A stretch of 64,000 nucleotides of DNA. It comes from Paenalcaligenes hominis_A (lineage in GTDB: Bacteria; Pseudomonadota; Gammaproteobacteria; Burkholderiales; Burkholderiaceae_B). Below the pieces are notes generated by a model. The model did not search any database and was not told the origin of the DNA. It was given only the letters and a program-made list of their open reading frames with translations. Made by a program: the position numbers and the translations under genes. Positions 50,679 through 59,679 of this stretch are shown piece by piece; within the stretch, counting starts at the first letter, position 1; every line of letters begins with the position of its first letter. Location: the NCBI RefSeq assembly GCF_041359055.1, contig NZ_JBGJKZ010000002.1:186001-250000 (forward strand), read 5' to 3'.

Positions 50679-51620
50679 ATGCAGCGCATCTTATCCCGTG
50701 GTGAAATCGAAGGTTTAGATCACACCCATATTCCTCGCTTAGCGCAGCCCCAAGAGCGCTCTGTGTTCCAAGAGCGTGCAAATCGCCTACGTCAATTGGC
50801 TGAAGACAGCCCTATTCGTGATTATTTGCTGGCTATGGCTCATGTGGCCCAAGCCCAGCAGGCGGCGCTATTGCATTACACTGCCATTCCTGGCCCATCT
50901 AAAGAACAAGTGGATCGTGCCCAAGCCCATGGCATGCCACCTTTGCAGGCAACAGGTTGGAAACGTGATGGGGTCTGGCTTGCCATTTTGGCAGATATCG
51001 TGCAGTACGTTCAAAGTCAGGCTGACATGCCTGATGCTGTTAAGACCATTTGCCAAAACTTGCTCGGTGAAATAGCAACTCAAACCGATAGCCTAGAGCA
51101 TCTTGCTGATGCATTGCTCGCACGTTTCAACGAAGGCGTAGATGCCGCCCGTGCTCCTTTTGTTATGGCGGCTTTACAAGTCTATTGGACCCGTCTAGGC
51201 ATTAATTTCTCTGAGGGCGATCTACCCATTATTACGCCGTTTGGTGTTTGTCCTTGTTGTGGTAGCTTGCCGGTATCCAGCATTGTTCGTATCGGTGGTT
51301 CACGAGATGGCATGCGTTATGCTATTTGTGGGTTGTGCTCTACCGAATGGCATGTGGTACGAGTCACGTGTACGCATTGCGAAGACACAGAAAAGATCAC
51401 CTATCATTCCATCGAAGAGGGGTCCGAAGCCATCAAGGCCGAATCCTGCGGCAAGTGCAATACGTATCGAAAGATCTTTTACCAAACCAAAGACCAGATG
51501 GTCGAAGCCGTTGCTGATGACCTGGCTACAATTGAGCTAGATATGCTCATGGGCGAAGAGGGTTTTTATCGCGTTAATGATAATCCTTTTTTATGGCAAC
51601 AGCATCAAACTGAAGACTAA
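50679..51620 (+). CDS. fdhE: Formate dehydrogenase accessory protein FdhE
   Basis: A 313-residue cytoplasmic rubredoxin-like chaperone needed to mature Tat-exported formate dehydrogenases. The C-terminal half carries the CxxC pairs GVCPCCGSLP, CGLCSTEW, VTCTHCEDT and ESCGKCNTYRK. The N-terminal half is helical (IPRLAQPQERSVFQERANRL). Its place directly after fdoGHI supports the role. AGGAG precedes the start. Confidence 0.94.
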   Translation: MQRILSRGEIEGLDHTHIPRLAQPQERSVFQERANRLRQLAEDSPIRDYLLAMAHVAQAQQAALLHYTAIPGPSKEQVDRAQAHGMPPLQATGWKRDGVWLAILADIVQYVQSQADMPDAVKTICQNLLGEIATQTDSLEHLADALLARFNEGVDAARAPFVMAALQVYWTRLGINFSEGDLPIITPFGVCPCCGSLPVSSIVRIGGSRDGMRYAICGLCSTEWHVVRVTCTHCEDTEKITYHSIEEGSEAIKAESCGKCNTYRKIFYQTKDQMVEAVADDLATIELDMLMGEEGFYRVNDNPFLWQQHQTED

Positions 51621-51628
51621 GTTTAACC

Positions 51629-53050
51629 ATGCCTCAACCTGATTTATTAGCTCAAGCAGCCCAGATACCTTCTATTGATCGTTTGCTGCAGTTACCTGCG
51701 ATTCGAACTTTAACGCAGCAGCATGGGCATACCTTAGTGACTCAGCACTTGAGGCAGTTTCAAGCACAGCTGCGTCAGCGAGCTTTAGCGCAAAAGTTGT
51801 TGTGCTCAGACTTAAACCCTACGCAGTTAGCCCAGCAGTTTCAGCAGCAATTGCAGCGCGTTTTGCAGCCGAAACTGCGCCCAATGATCAACCTAACCGG
51901 AACGGTATTACATACTAACTTAGGGCGTGCCTTATTACCCGATGCTGCTATTGAAGCGGTGGTTACTGCTTTAAGCACCCCATCAAATTTAGAGTTTGAT
52001 GTAGCAACAGGTAAACGTGGTGACCGAGACGATTTGGTTGAAGGCATATTATGCGAGTTAACTGGCGCAGAAGCCGCAACCATTGTAAATAATAACGCCG
52101 CAGCAGTTTTATTAATGCTTAGCACCTTTGCCCAAGACAAAGAGGTGGTGGTATCACGTGGCGAACTGGTAGAAATCGGCGGGGCCTTTCGTATTCCCGA
52201 TATTATGAAGCGTGCCGGAGCACGTTTGGTCGAGGTCGGTACGACCAATCGCACCCATGCATTTGATTACGCAGATGCCATTACTGAACATACAGCAATG
52301 CTTATGAAAGTGCATTGCAGCAACTATGAAGTCATGGGGTTTACTAAAGAGGTCAGTCTCACCGAGCTGGTTCAAATAGGGCGTCAAAAAGGTGTACCTA
52401 CTACGGTGGATTTAGGTAGCGGGACTTTAGTGGATTTAGCCCAGTGGGGTCTACCTTCCGAGCCCACTGTTAAACAAACGGTCGAGTCGGGAGCCGATCT
52501 TGTGACGTTTAGTGGTGACAAGCTTTTGGGGGGGCCTCAGGCAGGTATTATTGTTGGCAGCAAAGACTCCATTCACGCCTTAAAGAAAAACCCATTAAAA
52601 CGCGCTTTACGGGTAGGGAAACTTACCCTAGCTGCTTTGGAGCCGGTATTAGCGCTATACCGTAGCCCAGAGTTCTTGGCAGAAAAATTGACCACTTTGG
52701 CTTTGTTTACACGGCCTCAAGCGGAAATGAAACAACAGGCTCAACTGTTACAGCCGCTACTACAAAAAGCCGTTGGTGCTGATTATCAAGTCACTATTGA
52801 GCCTATGTTTAGTCAAATAGGTAGTGGTGCAATGCCAGTAGACGTACTGCCTAGTTATGGGTTGGTCGTGCACTTTGTGGGGGCGGGTCGCGCTGGCAGC
52901 GCTATTATCAAAGTGGAAAACTGGTTACGCATGCAAAATCGGCCTGTAATTGGTCGAATCCAACGCGATACGCTATATTTAGACCTTCGTTGTTTGCGTG
53001 ATGTAGACATCCCTTTATTGCAAGCTCAGTGGAGTCAGGCTCTAGCATGA
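51629..53050 (+). CDS. selA: L-seryl-tRNA(Sec) selenium transferase
   Basis: PLP enzyme that converts seryl-tRNA(Sec) to selenocysteinyl-tRNA(Sec) with selenophosphate; it acts as a large ring. At 473 residues it has the usual length. The PLP lysine is Lys298 in SGDKLLGGPQAG, aligned with K295 of E. coli. Other family blocks are INLTGTVLHTNLGRALLP and NNNAAAVLLML. It starts nine bases after fdhE and its stop overlaps the selB start. Confidence 0.97.
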   Translation: MPQPDLLAQAAQIPSIDRLLQLPAIRTLTQQHGHTLVTQHLRQFQAQLRQRALAQKLLCSDLNPTQLAQQFQQQLQRVLQPKLRPMINLTGTVLHTNLGRALLPDAAIEAVVTALSTPSNLEFDVATGKRGDRDDLVEGILCELTGAEAATIVNNNAAAVLLMLSTFAQDKEVVVSRGELVEIGGAFRIPDIMKRAGARLVEVGTTNRTHAFDYADAITEHTAMLMKVHCSNYEVMGFTKEVSLTELVQIGRQKGVPTTVDLGSGTLVDLAQWGLPSEPTVKQTVESGADLVTFSGDKLLGGPQAGIIVGSKDSIHALKKNPLKRALRVGKLTLAALEPVLALYRSPEFLAEKLTTLALFTRPQAEMKQQAQLLQPLLQKAVGADYQVTIEPMFSQIGSGAMPVDVLPSYGLVVHFVGAGRAGSAIIKVENWLRMQNRPVIGRIQRDTLYLDLRCLRDVDIPLLQAQWSQALA

Positions 53051-54987
53051 TTGTGGGTACAGCAGGTCATATTGACCATGGTAAAACAGCATTGATTCGT
53101 GCGCTTACGGGCGTCAATACCGATCGTCTTGAGGATGAAAAGCAAAGAGGCATAACTATTACTTTGGGTTATGCCTATACCCCTTTAGCCAATGGTGATG
53201 TGCTGGGCTTTGTAGATGTACCTGGTCATGAAAACCTAGTGCATACTATGGTGGCTGGTGCTACCGGTATTGATTATGCTTTGCTGGTGGTTGCTGCCGA
53301 TGACGGCATCATGCCCCAGACCCACGAACACGTAGCCATTTTATCTTTGTTAGGCTTAAAGCGTGGTTGTGTGGTAATTAATAAAGCCGACCGGGTAGCG
53401 TCCGAAGCCATACAGCAGCTAAAACACGATTTACAGCAACTCTTGCAGGGCACATTTTTAGCGGATGCTTTGTTTTTTGAAACGGATAGCCTCTCTGGAC
53501 AGGGTGTTGAAGCACTTAAAGGCCATTTGCAAACCGAAGCCATCGCAATGGCTCAACGTCAATCAGAGGGGTTTTTTCGTTTAGCGGTTGATCGTGTGTT
53601 TACGCTCGAAGGGCAGGGCACAGTACTAACTGGCACCGTTCATTCGGGGCAGTTGGCATTAAACGAAGATCAAACTCATCTGCGTTTAATGCCACAAAAC
53701 AAAGCTGTGCGTATTCGCAGTATACATGCCCAAAATCAGCCCAGCTCAGAGGCTAAAGCAGGGCAGCGTTGTGCTTTAAACATCACTGGATTGGCTAAAG
53801 AGGACATTGAGCGTGGCAACTGGATTGCCGATAGCCGTTGTTTTAGTCCAAGCACACATATTGATGTGCGTCTACAGCTCTTGGCCCATGTAGATAGCTC
53901 AATTAAAACATGGACACCCGTGCATGTGCACGTGGGGGCGGCGCACTATGTGGCCCATGTGGTGCCACTTAGCCAAGATCTGGTCCATGCTAGCCAAACA
54001 GCATTTGCTCAATTAGTATTTGATGAGCCTGTTTGTGTCATGCCTGGCGATCGATTCATTATCCGTAATGCGCAGGCCAAATTAACCATCGGCGGCGGTC
54101 AGGTTCTGGATGCCAATGCGCCCGATCGTAAGCGTCGCTCTTTGGCCCGTTTGGCTTGGCTAGACGCGGTAGAAATGTATTTAGATAAAAAAGTCCTTGA
54201 GCCATTGTTGCGACAAGCACCTTATGGCTTAGAGCAGTCTTTTTTGCAAAAATTAATTGGAACCGAGCCTGATCTGCACGAATTGCCTGCTGAGTCGCTT
54301 TGGGTTCATTCTCCGCGTTCGGCTACGGTGCAAGTGTTAATCCATAACAATGCATGGGAGCAATTGCTGGCGCGTATTGAAACAGTACTAGCCGAAACGC
54401 ATGAGCGGTATCCAGACGAACCCGGTGTTGAAGCGGCACGCTTACGTCGTATGGTTGCCCCACGAGCGCCTGACCCATTGTGGTTTGGTGCATTGCACGA
54501 GTTGATGCAGCGCCAGCGTTTAGCGTTGAATGGACCCTGGTATAGGCTTAGCGCTCATACGGTTAGCTTTACCCCCCAAGAAGAAGTCATCGCATTGCAA
54601 CTTATTCGGCTATGTTATGAGGGGGGTTATAACCCTCCTTGGGTTCGTGATATTGCGCAGACTCTAGAGGTGCCCGAGGATCAATTACGAGCATTAGGGC
54701 GCAAGCTGGTACGCCAAGGTTTGGTGTACCAAGTCGTGCGAGATTTGTATTATCATCGCGAGCATGTTCTAGATTTAGCCACACGTTTTGCAAAACTAGC
54801 CGAGCCAAATGGGGTAAAAGCAGCTGAGTTTCGCGATGCTCTAAATTTAGGTCGTAAACGCACAATACAAATTTTAGAATTTTTCGAGAGAATTGGTTAT
54901 ACTCGTCGACTACGAGATAAACATCTAATCCGTCCGGATAACACGGTTTTTACTCAAACCGCCACCGAGCGCGGTCTGATCTCATAG
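53047..54987 (+). CDS. selB: Selenocysteine-specific elongation factor SelB
   Basis: A 646-residue translation GTPase that brings selenocysteinyl-tRNA to UGA codons marked by a SECIS hairpin. G motifs: GHIDHGKTAL, DVPGHENLVH and NKAD. Domains II and III follow, then four winged-helix domains (about residues 380-646) that bind the SECIS RNA. ATG 53047 overlaps the selA stop (ATGA). The last base of the TAG stop is the first base of the selC tRNA. Confidence 0.96.
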   Translation: MIVGTAGHIDHGKTALIRALTGVNTDRLEDEKQRGITITLGYAYTPLANGDVLGFVDVPGHENLVHTMVAGATGIDYALLVVAADDGIMPQTHEHVAILSLLGLKRGCVVINKADRVASEAIQQLKHDLQQLLQGTFLADALFFETDSLSGQGVEALKGHLQTEAIAMAQRQSEGFFRLAVDRVFTLEGQGTVLTGTVHSGQLALNEDQTHLRLMPQNKAVRIRSIHAQNQPSSEAKAGQRCALNITGLAKEDIERGNWIADSRCFSPSTHIDVRLQLLAHVDSSIKTWTPVHVHVGAAHYVAHVVPLSQDLVHASQTAFAQLVFDEPVCVMPGDRFIIRNAQAKLTIGGGQVLDANAPDRKRRSLARLAWLDAVEMYLDKKVLEPLLRQAPYGLEQSFLQKLIGTEPDLHELPAESLWVHSPRSATVQVLIHNNAWEQLLARIETVLAETHERYPDEPGVEAARLRRMVAPRAPDPLWFGALHELMQRQRLALNGPWYRLSAHTVSFTPQEEVIALQLIRLCYEGGYNPPWVRDIAQTLEVPEDQLRALGRKLVRQGLVYQVVRDLYYHREHVLDLATRFAKLAEPNGVKAAEFRDALNLGRKRTIQILEFFERIGYTRRLRDKHLIRPDNTVFTQTATERGLIS

Positions 54988-55082
54988 GAAAGCATTCGTG
55001 TCTGGTGATGCGGCTGGGCTTCAAACCCAGTTGGGGGTGTTAGACACTCCTAGGTAGGTTCGACTCCTGCTGCTTTCCGCCA
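54987..55082 (+). tRNA. selC: tRNA-Sec (anticodon TCA)
   Basis: A 96-nt tRNA with encoded CCA. The acceptor stem has eight base pairs (GGAAAGCA / TGCTTTCC), as is special to bacterial tRNA-Sec. The anticodon stem CTGGG / CCCAG frames TCA at 55021-55023. A long variable arm (GGGGTGT / ACACTCC) and a T arm with GGTTCGACTCC follow. The discriminator is G. It overlaps the selB stop by one base and lies 64 bases before selD. Confidence 0.95.
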
Positions 55083-55146
55083 TCTCATTATTTGACTTTA
55101 CAAGTGCAACGTGTTTTGCCTTGCAATTCGAGTTTCGGAGTCTTTT

Positions 55147-56205
55147 ATGTCAAATACGTCTTCTTCACAGGCCCCTCGTTTAACGTCGCTGGCCCATGGC
55201 GGTGGTTGTGGGTGCAAAATTGCGCCAGGGGTTTTGTCTGAATTACTGGCTTCCATGCCAGCCATGTCGGTTTATCCTAATTTACTTGTAGGCACTGATA
55301 CGGCCGATGATGCCGCGGTATACCGGTTAAATGACGAGCAAGCCTTAATTGCAACCACTGATTTTTTCATGCCGGTAGTGGATGATCCCTATCAATTTGG
55401 GCGCATAGCGGCAACGAATGCTTTATCAGATGTCTATGCCATGGGTGGCACGCCTATTATGGCGCTTGCTATTGTGGGTATGCCCATTAATACCTTATCC
55501 AAAGAGGCTATTGCGCAAATTCTCAAAGGTGGCGCGGACGTATGTCAAGCTGCTGGCATTCCGGTGGCTGGTGGTCATACCATTGACTCGGTTGAGCCCA
55601 TATATGGTTTGGCGGCTATGGGGCTAGTGCACCCGCAGCATGTGCGTAAAAATGCCGAGGCTCGCGCAGGCGATGTATTAATTCTGACCAAAGGTTTAGG
55701 GGTTGGGGTCATGTCGGCCGCATTTAAGAAAAATGCACTTCCAGAGACTGATTACAACGCCATGATACAAAGCACGACTCAGTTAAACACACCGGGCATT
55801 AAATTAGCTCAGTGGGACGGGGTGCACGCCATGACCGATGTCACTGGTTTTGGTTTATTAGGGCATGCATGGGAAATTGCACGTGGCTCTGCACTAACGA
55901 TTGAATTAAACCTAGACCAACTTCCTTGGTTACCAAACGTACGTCACTTAGCGACTCAAGGCTATGTTACTGGTGCATCACAACGCAACTGGGAGGCCTA
56001 TGGTTCACATATTGAGTTAGTTGATACGATTACCGATACAGATCGGGCATTGCTGACTGATCCGCAAACCTCAGGGGGACTGCTTATTTCTTGTGCCCCA
56101 GAGCAGGCTCCTCAGATTTTACGCTATCTGCATGACGAAGGTTTTGGTTATGCTGCTCAAATCGGCCAGGTGCTAGCAGGCACACCTAAAGTTAAAGTGA
56201 AATAA
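55147..56205 (+). CDS. selD: Selenophosphate synthetase SelD
   Basis: Makes selenophosphate, the selenium donor, from selenide and ATP. ATG 55147 with GGAG upstream is chosen over an earlier frame start at 55111, giving 352 residues. The glycine-rich active-site loop HGGGCGCKIAPG holds Cys21 and Lys24, matching C17 and K20 of E. coli; the catalytic residue is Cys, not selenocysteine. Other blocks are TDTADDAAVYRL and DVTGFGLLGHAWE. It completes the Sec pathway in the cluster and is closed by a terminator. Confidence 0.96.
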   Translation: MSNTSSSQAPRLTSLAHGGGCGCKIAPGVLSELLASMPAMSVYPNLLVGTDTADDAAVYRLNDEQALIATTDFFMPVVDDPYQFGRIAATNALSDVYAMGGTPIMALAIVGMPINTLSKEAIAQILKGGADVCQAAGIPVAGGHTIDSVEPIYGLAAMGLVHPQHVRKNAEARAGDVLILTKGLGVGVMSAAFKKNALPETDYNAMIQSTTQLNTPGIKLAQWDGVHAMTDVTGFGLLGHAWEIARGSALTIELNLDQLPWLPNVRHLATQGYVTGASQRNWEAYGSHIELVDTITDTDRALLTDPQTSGGLLISCAPEQAPQILRYLHDEGFGYAAQIGQVLAGTPKVKVK

Positions 56206-56220
56206 CCGCTTTTTTTATTA

Positions 56221-56254
56221 AACCCCAGAGCTTTTTATCTCTGGGGTTTTTTTT
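56221..56254 (+). terminator. Intrinsic terminator after selD
   Basis: A perfect ten-base stem AACCCCAGAG / CTCTGGGGTT with an eight-base loop is followed by eight T, 16 bases after selD. It ends the selenium module. Confidence 0.93.
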
Positions 56255-56342
56255 GTATTAAATTCCGTAAAATGGCTTGGTAGCTAGACTAATGTTATGG
56301 TTGAATAGGTCATTTAAAAAAGTACAACAACGAGGATAAAGA

Positions 56343-57023
56343 ATGCGTTTTCTGTCGGTGCTTTTGCTTTGCATCTTGGTCGCTGCCTGTGGCTCTAATC
56401 CCAAAAAAACAGCAGGGGAAGGCTATTATCGCGTTGCGCGCGGTGATACGCTGACTAAAATCGCTAGACAGCATGGTCAATCCGTAAATGAAATCATGCG
56501 TGCTAATAAGATTCGTAACCCCAATCAAATCAAAGTGGGGCAGCTTTTGCGGGTAAAAGGAGGGACAGCGTCTTCTAACTCGAGTATGACAGCAGATGCC
56601 GGTAGCTCGACTGTTCAACCTACGCGTCAAACCACGGCTAAATCCGTACCTGCGCCACGACGTATTAGTCTAGTGTGGCCTACAGCGGGTAGCCATCGAA
56701 AAGGTACTGGGTCTCATTCGCAAGGGGTGTTTATCCAGGGTAGCGAAGGCCAGCCCATTAAGGCTGCCGCAGCAGGCAAGGTCATGTATGCAGGCAATGG
56801 TTTGCGTGGTTATGGCAATATGGTAATTATTAGCCACGATGCTAATTTTATTAGTGTGTATGCACATAATAAATCGCTTAACGTCAAAGAGGGCCAGTCA
56901 GTTAAACAAGGGCAAACTATTGCAACGATGGGTAGTACGGATACCACTGCAACACAGTTGTACTTTGAATTGCGCTTCAATGGTAAAGCGGTCGATGTTA
57001 TCCCGCATTTGCCCTCTAAATAA
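56343..57023 (+). CDS. NlpD-like LysM/LytM lipoprotein (murein hydrolase activator)
   Basis: A 226-residue lipoprotein (lipobox LLCILVAAC) with a LysM peptidoglycan-binding domain (YYRVARGDTLTKIARQHGQS, about residues 28-72), a Ser/Thr-rich linker and a C-terminal LytM/M23 domain. The zinc ligands are mostly lost: GVFIQ stands where active enzymes have HxGxD, and LYFELR where they have HLHFE. Such degenerate LytM factors (NlpD, EnvC) do not cut murein but switch on amidases during cell division. The gene abuts the convergent EIIC-like gene by its stop. Confidence 0.88.
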   Translation: MRFLSVLLLCILVAACGSNPKKTAGEGYYRVARGDTLTKIARQHGQSVNEIMRANKIRNPNQIKVGQLLRVKGGTASSNSSMTADAGSSTVQPTRQTTAKSVPAPRRISLVWPTAGSHRKGTGSHSQGVFIQGSEGQPIKAAAAGKVMYAGNGLRGYGNMVIISHDANFISVYAHNKSLNVKEGQSVKQGQTIATMGSTDTTATQLYFELRFNGKAVDVIPHLPSK

Positions 57024-58034
57024 TTAGGTACGTAAACGTAAATCACCGGGTCGGATCCAACCGCGTTTTTGCATCCACCAACTAATGCTTAAACACACTA
57101 TGGCTGGAAGTATAAAGTGCATCAAGCCTATGGCAAACCATACCGAGGGAGTTTGACCCATCGCTGCTAAGGTTCCTACTTGCCCAACAAAACCGCTGGT
57201 GCCCATGCCTGCACCAGTGGGTATGTTTTTTAGTGCAAAGACCAGTGTGCCAATCGGCGCAAGCAAGGCGGCCGTTAAAATAGGCGGAATCCAAATGAAG
57301 GGATTGCGAATAATATTTGGAAGCTGCAACATGCTTGTACCTAAACCCACACCTAATGTACCAGACGGGCCATTGTCTTTATAGCTCATAGCGGCAAAGC
57401 CTATCATTTGTGCACAACAACCTATGGTGGCAGCGCCTGCTGCTAAGCCCCCTAAATCCAAGGAAATCGCTACAGCAGCGCTCGATGTAGGGCCCGTTAG
57501 CACCATACCCATAATAACGGCAATTACAATACTCATAAAAAAGGGCTGCAACGTCATCGCCCATTCTATGGTTTGTCCTGTAGCGCGCATTAACTCTCCC
57601 AAATAAGGAGCGACCATTTGTGCTACAAATATACCGCTGATTAAAGCAGTGGCCGGCGTTACAATAATGTCGAGTGGGGTGGTTTTATGTACCAGCTTAC
57701 TAAGCTCGCTGCTGATAGCAACGGCCACAAATACACCCACTGGACCACCACCTACACTGATAGCCAATGAGCCTACCATTGCACTACTAAAGATCACCAT
57801 AGGTGGGGCTTGCAGACCATACGCAACCCCTACACCTATGGCGGCACCCAAGCCCGCTTGAGCTAACGTTCCCACCTCAATTAACCACGGCCAGTCCAGC
57901 CAGCCGCCTACGGTTTTTAAAATTAACCCAATGATTAATGAACTAAATAGCCCTAGGGTCATGTAGTTCATGGTTTCTATGCCATAACGCTGCAAAGAAA
58001 AAGAGATGTTTTTACGAGCTAAGAATTCGCGCAT
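57024..58034 (-). CDS. PTS EIIC-like membrane protein (PfoR-type)
   Basis: A 336-residue polytopic protein of the PTS_EIIC_2/COG3641 family, with about ten helices. Family segments are GAAIGVGVAYGLQAPPMVIFSS, VTPATALISGIFVAQMVAPYLG and KNIPTGAGMGTSGFVGQVG. No EIIA or EIIB partner is near, and the substrate is unknown; related proteins are annotated as PfoR or sugar-type permeases. It is monocistronic on the minus strand. Confidence 0.8.
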   Translation of the reverse strand: MREFLARKNISFSLQRYGIETMNYMTLGLFSSLIIGLILKTVGGWLDWPWLIEVGTLAQAGLGAAIGVGVAYGLQAPPMVIFSSAMVGSLAISVGGGPVGVFVAVAISSELSKLVHKTTPLDIIVTPATALISGIFVAQMVAPYLGELMRATGQTIEWAMTLQPFFMSIVIAVIMGMVLTGPTSSAAVAISLDLGGLAAGAATIGCCAQMIGFAAMSYKDNGPSGTLGVGLGTSMLQLPNIIRNPFIWIPPILTAALLAPIGTLVFALKNIPTGAGMGTSGFVGQVGTLAAMGQTPSVWFAIGLMHFILPAIVCLSISWWMQKRGWIRPGDLRLRT

Positions 58035-58165
58035 GTCTTTAAACTCATTTTGAGCATAATTAATGGAAGTGTCTTATTGTAGAGTTATAAAGAATGTTTA
58101 GGCAGCTTTAGTCGAAAGTGTAGTGAACGCGATACAATAGACCTATCAATTACTAAGGTGTTTTC

Positions 58166-59551
58166 ATGACTGCTATGACTTCTTTTTCCCAGCTGCTTTT
58201 ACAGCCGGCATTACTACAAACTGTTGATCAGCTAGGGTTTAAGCAAATGACCCCTATTCAAGCTCAAAGTCTTCCTTTAATCCTCGAAGGGGTTGATGTC
58301 ATTGCGCAGGCCAAAACAGGTAGTGGCAAAACAGCGGCGTTTGGGTTGGGGGTTTTGCAGCATCTTGATCCCGATTTGTTGCAGCCTCAGGCTCTGGTTT
58401 TATGTCCTACGCGCGAACTAGCTACTCAGGTAGCCGAGGAAATGCGACGTTTGGCGCGTGGTATTCCCAATATCAAAGTGATAGTCATCACAGGTGGCAC
58501 GCCCATGCAACGTCAAGTGGATTCTTTGGCTCATGGTGTTCACGTCATTGTAGGCACGCCGGGCCGAATTTTGGATCATATTGATCACCAAAGCATCGAT
58601 TTGGCCACCATTAAAACCTTGGTATTGGATGAGGCTGATCGTATGATTGATATGGGCTTTTATGATGAAATGTCGCATATTGTCAGCCAGTGCCCCAGAC
58701 AGCGCCAAACGCTTTTGTTCTCAGCCACCTATCCAGATAGCATAGGTAAAGACGCTACGCTTTTTGTGCAGGATGCGGTGCACGTCAAGGTGGAAAGCCA
58801 AGTCAGCGCCAACCAAATTGCGTCACATTTTTATGAAGTTGCTGAAAGCGATCGGTTTGATGCGGTTGTGAACTTGCTCAATCATTTCCAGTCTTCATCG
58901 GCCTTAGTGTTTTGCAATACCAAAGCCAATAGCGATGCGTTAACGTATTATTTGCGCAGTTTAGGTTTTAGTGCATTGGTTTTGCACGGCGACTTAGATC
59001 AACGTGATCGAGACGAGGTGTTAATTCAGTTTGCTAATCACAGTTGTACGGTATTGGTGGCTACAGATGTGGCTGCCCGTGGGTTAGATATTGCTCAGCT
59101 TCCTCTGGTGCTCAACGTAGAGCTACCCCATCAAGTGGATGTGTATGTGCATCGCATTGGGCGTACTGGCCGTATCGATCAAACTGGCATAGCACTAACG
59201 CTTTTTGATGCAGATGATAATGCTTTTATGCAAGCCTTAACCCAACGCTTTGGGCCTATTACACCCGAACCTTTACCCCGTTCTAACCAAGCAGTAACGG
59301 TGCAGTCTGCTCCAATGCGTACGCTGGTTATTGTCGGGGGCAAGCGAGATAAGTTACGTCCAGGCGATATTTTGGGTGCATTAACAGGTGACGCAGGTCT
59401 TAGCAAAGAGCAAGTCGGTAAAATCAATGTGGGGATGGTGGTCACGCATGTGGCATTAGCACAGGATGTGGCTGATCGAGCCGTTCAACGCTTGAAGCAG
59501 TCTGGAATCAAAGCGAAACGATTCAAAATGCATTTTGTGCGTAACAGCTAG
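58166..59551 (+). CDS. dbpA: ATP-dependent RNA helicase DbpA
   Basis: A 461-residue DEAD-box helicase that works in 50S ribosome assembly, activated by hairpin 92 of 23S rRNA. Motifs: Q motif MTPIQAQ, Walker A AKTGSGKT, LCPTRELA, VGTPGR, DEAD in LVLDEADRM, SAT in LLFSATYP, and HRIGRTGR. The C-terminal DbpA RNA-binding domain (about residues 385-461) is recognised by GGKRDKLRPGDILGALTGDAG. The start at 58166 is an ATG with AAGGTG upstream. Confidence 0.93.
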   Translation: MTAMTSFSQLLLQPALLQTVDQLGFKQMTPIQAQSLPLILEGVDVIAQAKTGSGKTAAFGLGVLQHLDPDLLQPQALVLCPTRELATQVAEEMRRLARGIPNIKVIVITGGTPMQRQVDSLAHGVHVIVGTPGRILDHIDHQSIDLATIKTLVLDEADRMIDMGFYDEMSHIVSQCPRQRQTLLFSATYPDSIGKDATLFVQDAVHVKVESQVSANQIASHFYEVAESDRFDAVVNLLNHFQSSSALVFCNTKANSDALTYYLRSLGFSALVLHGDLDQRDRDEVLIQFANHSCTVLVATDVAARGLDIAQLPLVLNVELPHQVDVYVHRIGRTGRIDQTGIALTLFDADDNAFMQALTQRFGPITPEPLPRSNQAVTVQSAPMRTLVIVGGKRDKLRPGDILGALTGDAGLSKEQVGKINVGMVVTHVALAQDVADRAVQRLKQSGIKAKRFKMHFVRNS

Positions 59552-59622
59552 ATTGGGATTAAGCACAGCGAGCAAAAGGGTTTAGCTTAGCTCAGCATGT
59601 GCGTGCTATCTAACAATACTAG

Positions 59623-59653
59623 GCCCATGATGTTGTTTAGTCATGGGCTTTTT
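59623..59653 (+). terminator. Intrinsic terminator of dbpA
   Basis: A perfect eight-base stem GCCCATGA / TCATGGGC with a ten-base loop is followed by five T, 71 bases after dbpA and before the convergent biotin operon. Confidence 0.85.
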
Positions 59654-59679
59654 GGTTAAGTGGACTACGTTGTGGTTTT

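Noticed and set aside
56343..57023. An active M23 endopeptidase
   Set aside because: Most zinc ligands of the M23 active site are replaced, so an activator role is more likely.
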